Source: Actinomycetota bacterium | GTDB taxonomy: Bacteria; Actinomycetota; Actinomycetes; S36-B12 | Assembly (NCBI GenBank): GCA_003456155.1 | Contig: DMPC01000205.1 | Location: 2,559-14,319 of the forward strand | DNA: 11,761 bases | Reading direction: 5' to 3' | Shown here: one piece after another, positions 11,400 to 11,761 of the stretch | Position numbering within the stretch: position 1 is the first letter of the stretch | Layout: every line of letters starts with the position of its first letter | The notes under the pieces: generated by a model | What the model saw: the letters and a program-made list of their open reading frames with translations, nothing else | Databases searched by the model: none | Told to the model about the DNA's origin: nothing | Translations under genes and position numbers: made by a program

Positions 11400-11761
11400 A
11401 TGCCCGCCGACCGTGCGCCCTCCGTCCTGATCACCGGGATCCACAGCGATCACGGCTTCGCGATCTCGCACCTGTTCCGACGCGAGGGATGGTTCGTCAT
11501 CGGCTGCGATCAGGGCACCCACACCGGACGCAATGCCCGGGTGCACATCACCGCCGACCTGACCGACGAGGCGGACTGCCAGCGAGCGGCGAAGCGCGCG
11601 GCCCGCCTGGGCAACGGCCTGGACTGCATCGTGCACTGCGCGGACATCCACGTCGACGGTCCGATCGAGGAGATCGGCTCGAGCGCCTGGGACGTCATGA
11701 TGGACGTCAACGTCAAGAGCGTCTTCCTCATGTCGAAGGCCTGTCTGCCCTACCTGGAGGA
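11400..11761 (+). CDS. SDR-family oxidoreductase-like protein, partial (3' end cut by window)
   Basis: The open frame runs from ATG 11400 to the window edge, giving 120 whole codons and no stop. GGGAG (11386-11390) is nine bases upstream. The visible half is a Rossmann fold of the short-chain dehydrogenase/reductase type: VLITGIHSDHGFA (9-21), an acidic strand end GCDQ, the DLTDEAD segment after strand 3, and DVNVKSVFLMSKACLPYL at the right end, which matches the family's NVKG-x-FL-x-SKA-x-LPYL helix. Two nucleotide-binding hallmarks are altered: TGxxxGxG reads TGIHSDHG (Asp17 for Gly) and the NAG motif reads CAD. It may use its cofactor atypically or be catalytically inactive. The catalytic Ser/Tyr/Lys lie beyond the window. 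It diverges from the transpeptidase gene. Confidence 0.82.
   Translation, partial: MPADRAPSVLITGIHSDHGFAISHLFRREGWFVIGCDQGTHTGRNARVHITADLTDEADCQRAAKRAARLGNGLDCIVHCADIHVDGPIEEIGSSAWDVMMDVNVKSVFLMSKACLPYLE

Noticed and set aside
1..11761. Mobile elements, CRISPR, tRNA or defence genes
   Set aside because: Scanned for terminal repeats, transposase or integrase motifs, spaced repeats and tRNA-like cloverleaf ends; none was seen.

Overview
The window is GC-rich and densely packed, with GTG starts, strong G/C bias at third codon positions and gene families typical of high-GC Gram-positive bacteria. The best guess is an actinomycetote. Nothing here fixes the genus. I see no tRNA, rRNA, insertion sequence, integrase or CRISPR array, and it reads as ordinary chromosome.

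Layout, left to right. Positions 14-60 hold a long hairpin that probably ends the first gene. At 80-1549 (-) is an AzgA-type purine/nucleobase permease with its own Shine-Dalgarno sequence and a 120-base upstream gap. From 9502 down to 1670 runs one minus-strand train of seven genes: a membrane-anchored cupredoxin-like protein, heme-copper oxidase subunits II, I and III, a CopD-type copper membrane protein, a small two-helix membrane protein, and a 14-helix MFS exporter. The first four are joined by 4-base ATGA stop/start overlaps, as is the copD/small-protein junction. A copper-delivery gene of the CtaG family (9667-10569, +) diverges from this train across a 164-base promoter region. It runs tail-to-tail into, and overlaps by 44 bases, a secreted L,D-transpeptidase (10526-11320 or 11341, -). 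A partial SDR-type oxidoreductase leaves the right edge (11400-11761, +).

The genes from 10569 to 3203 look like one respiratory module: a terminal oxidase, a copper-handling protein on each side (CopD, CtaG), and an extra cupredoxin that may donate electrons or copper. Subunit II carries a complete CuA site. Subunit I carries all heme and CuB ligands, the His-Tyr pair and the D-channel residues.

The main discovery candidate is that this oxidase appears to have lost its K proton channel at every diagnostic position except one Thr and the active-site Tyr. Positions equivalent to S299, T359 and K362 of the Rhodobacter sphaeroides enzyme are Leu, Val and Leu, and the channel-entry Glu of subunit II is Val. 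The D channel is intact. Subunit I also has two extra N-terminal membrane helices, subunit II has one, the non-redox metal-site Asp is Gly, and the accessory cupredoxin keeps a C-x3-C pair but lacks the CuA His and Met at their usual spacing. Together these suggest a divergent oxidase lineage with non-standard proton supply, and possibly a non-standard substrate or electron donor. These conclusions rest on alignment by eye against remembered reference numbering.
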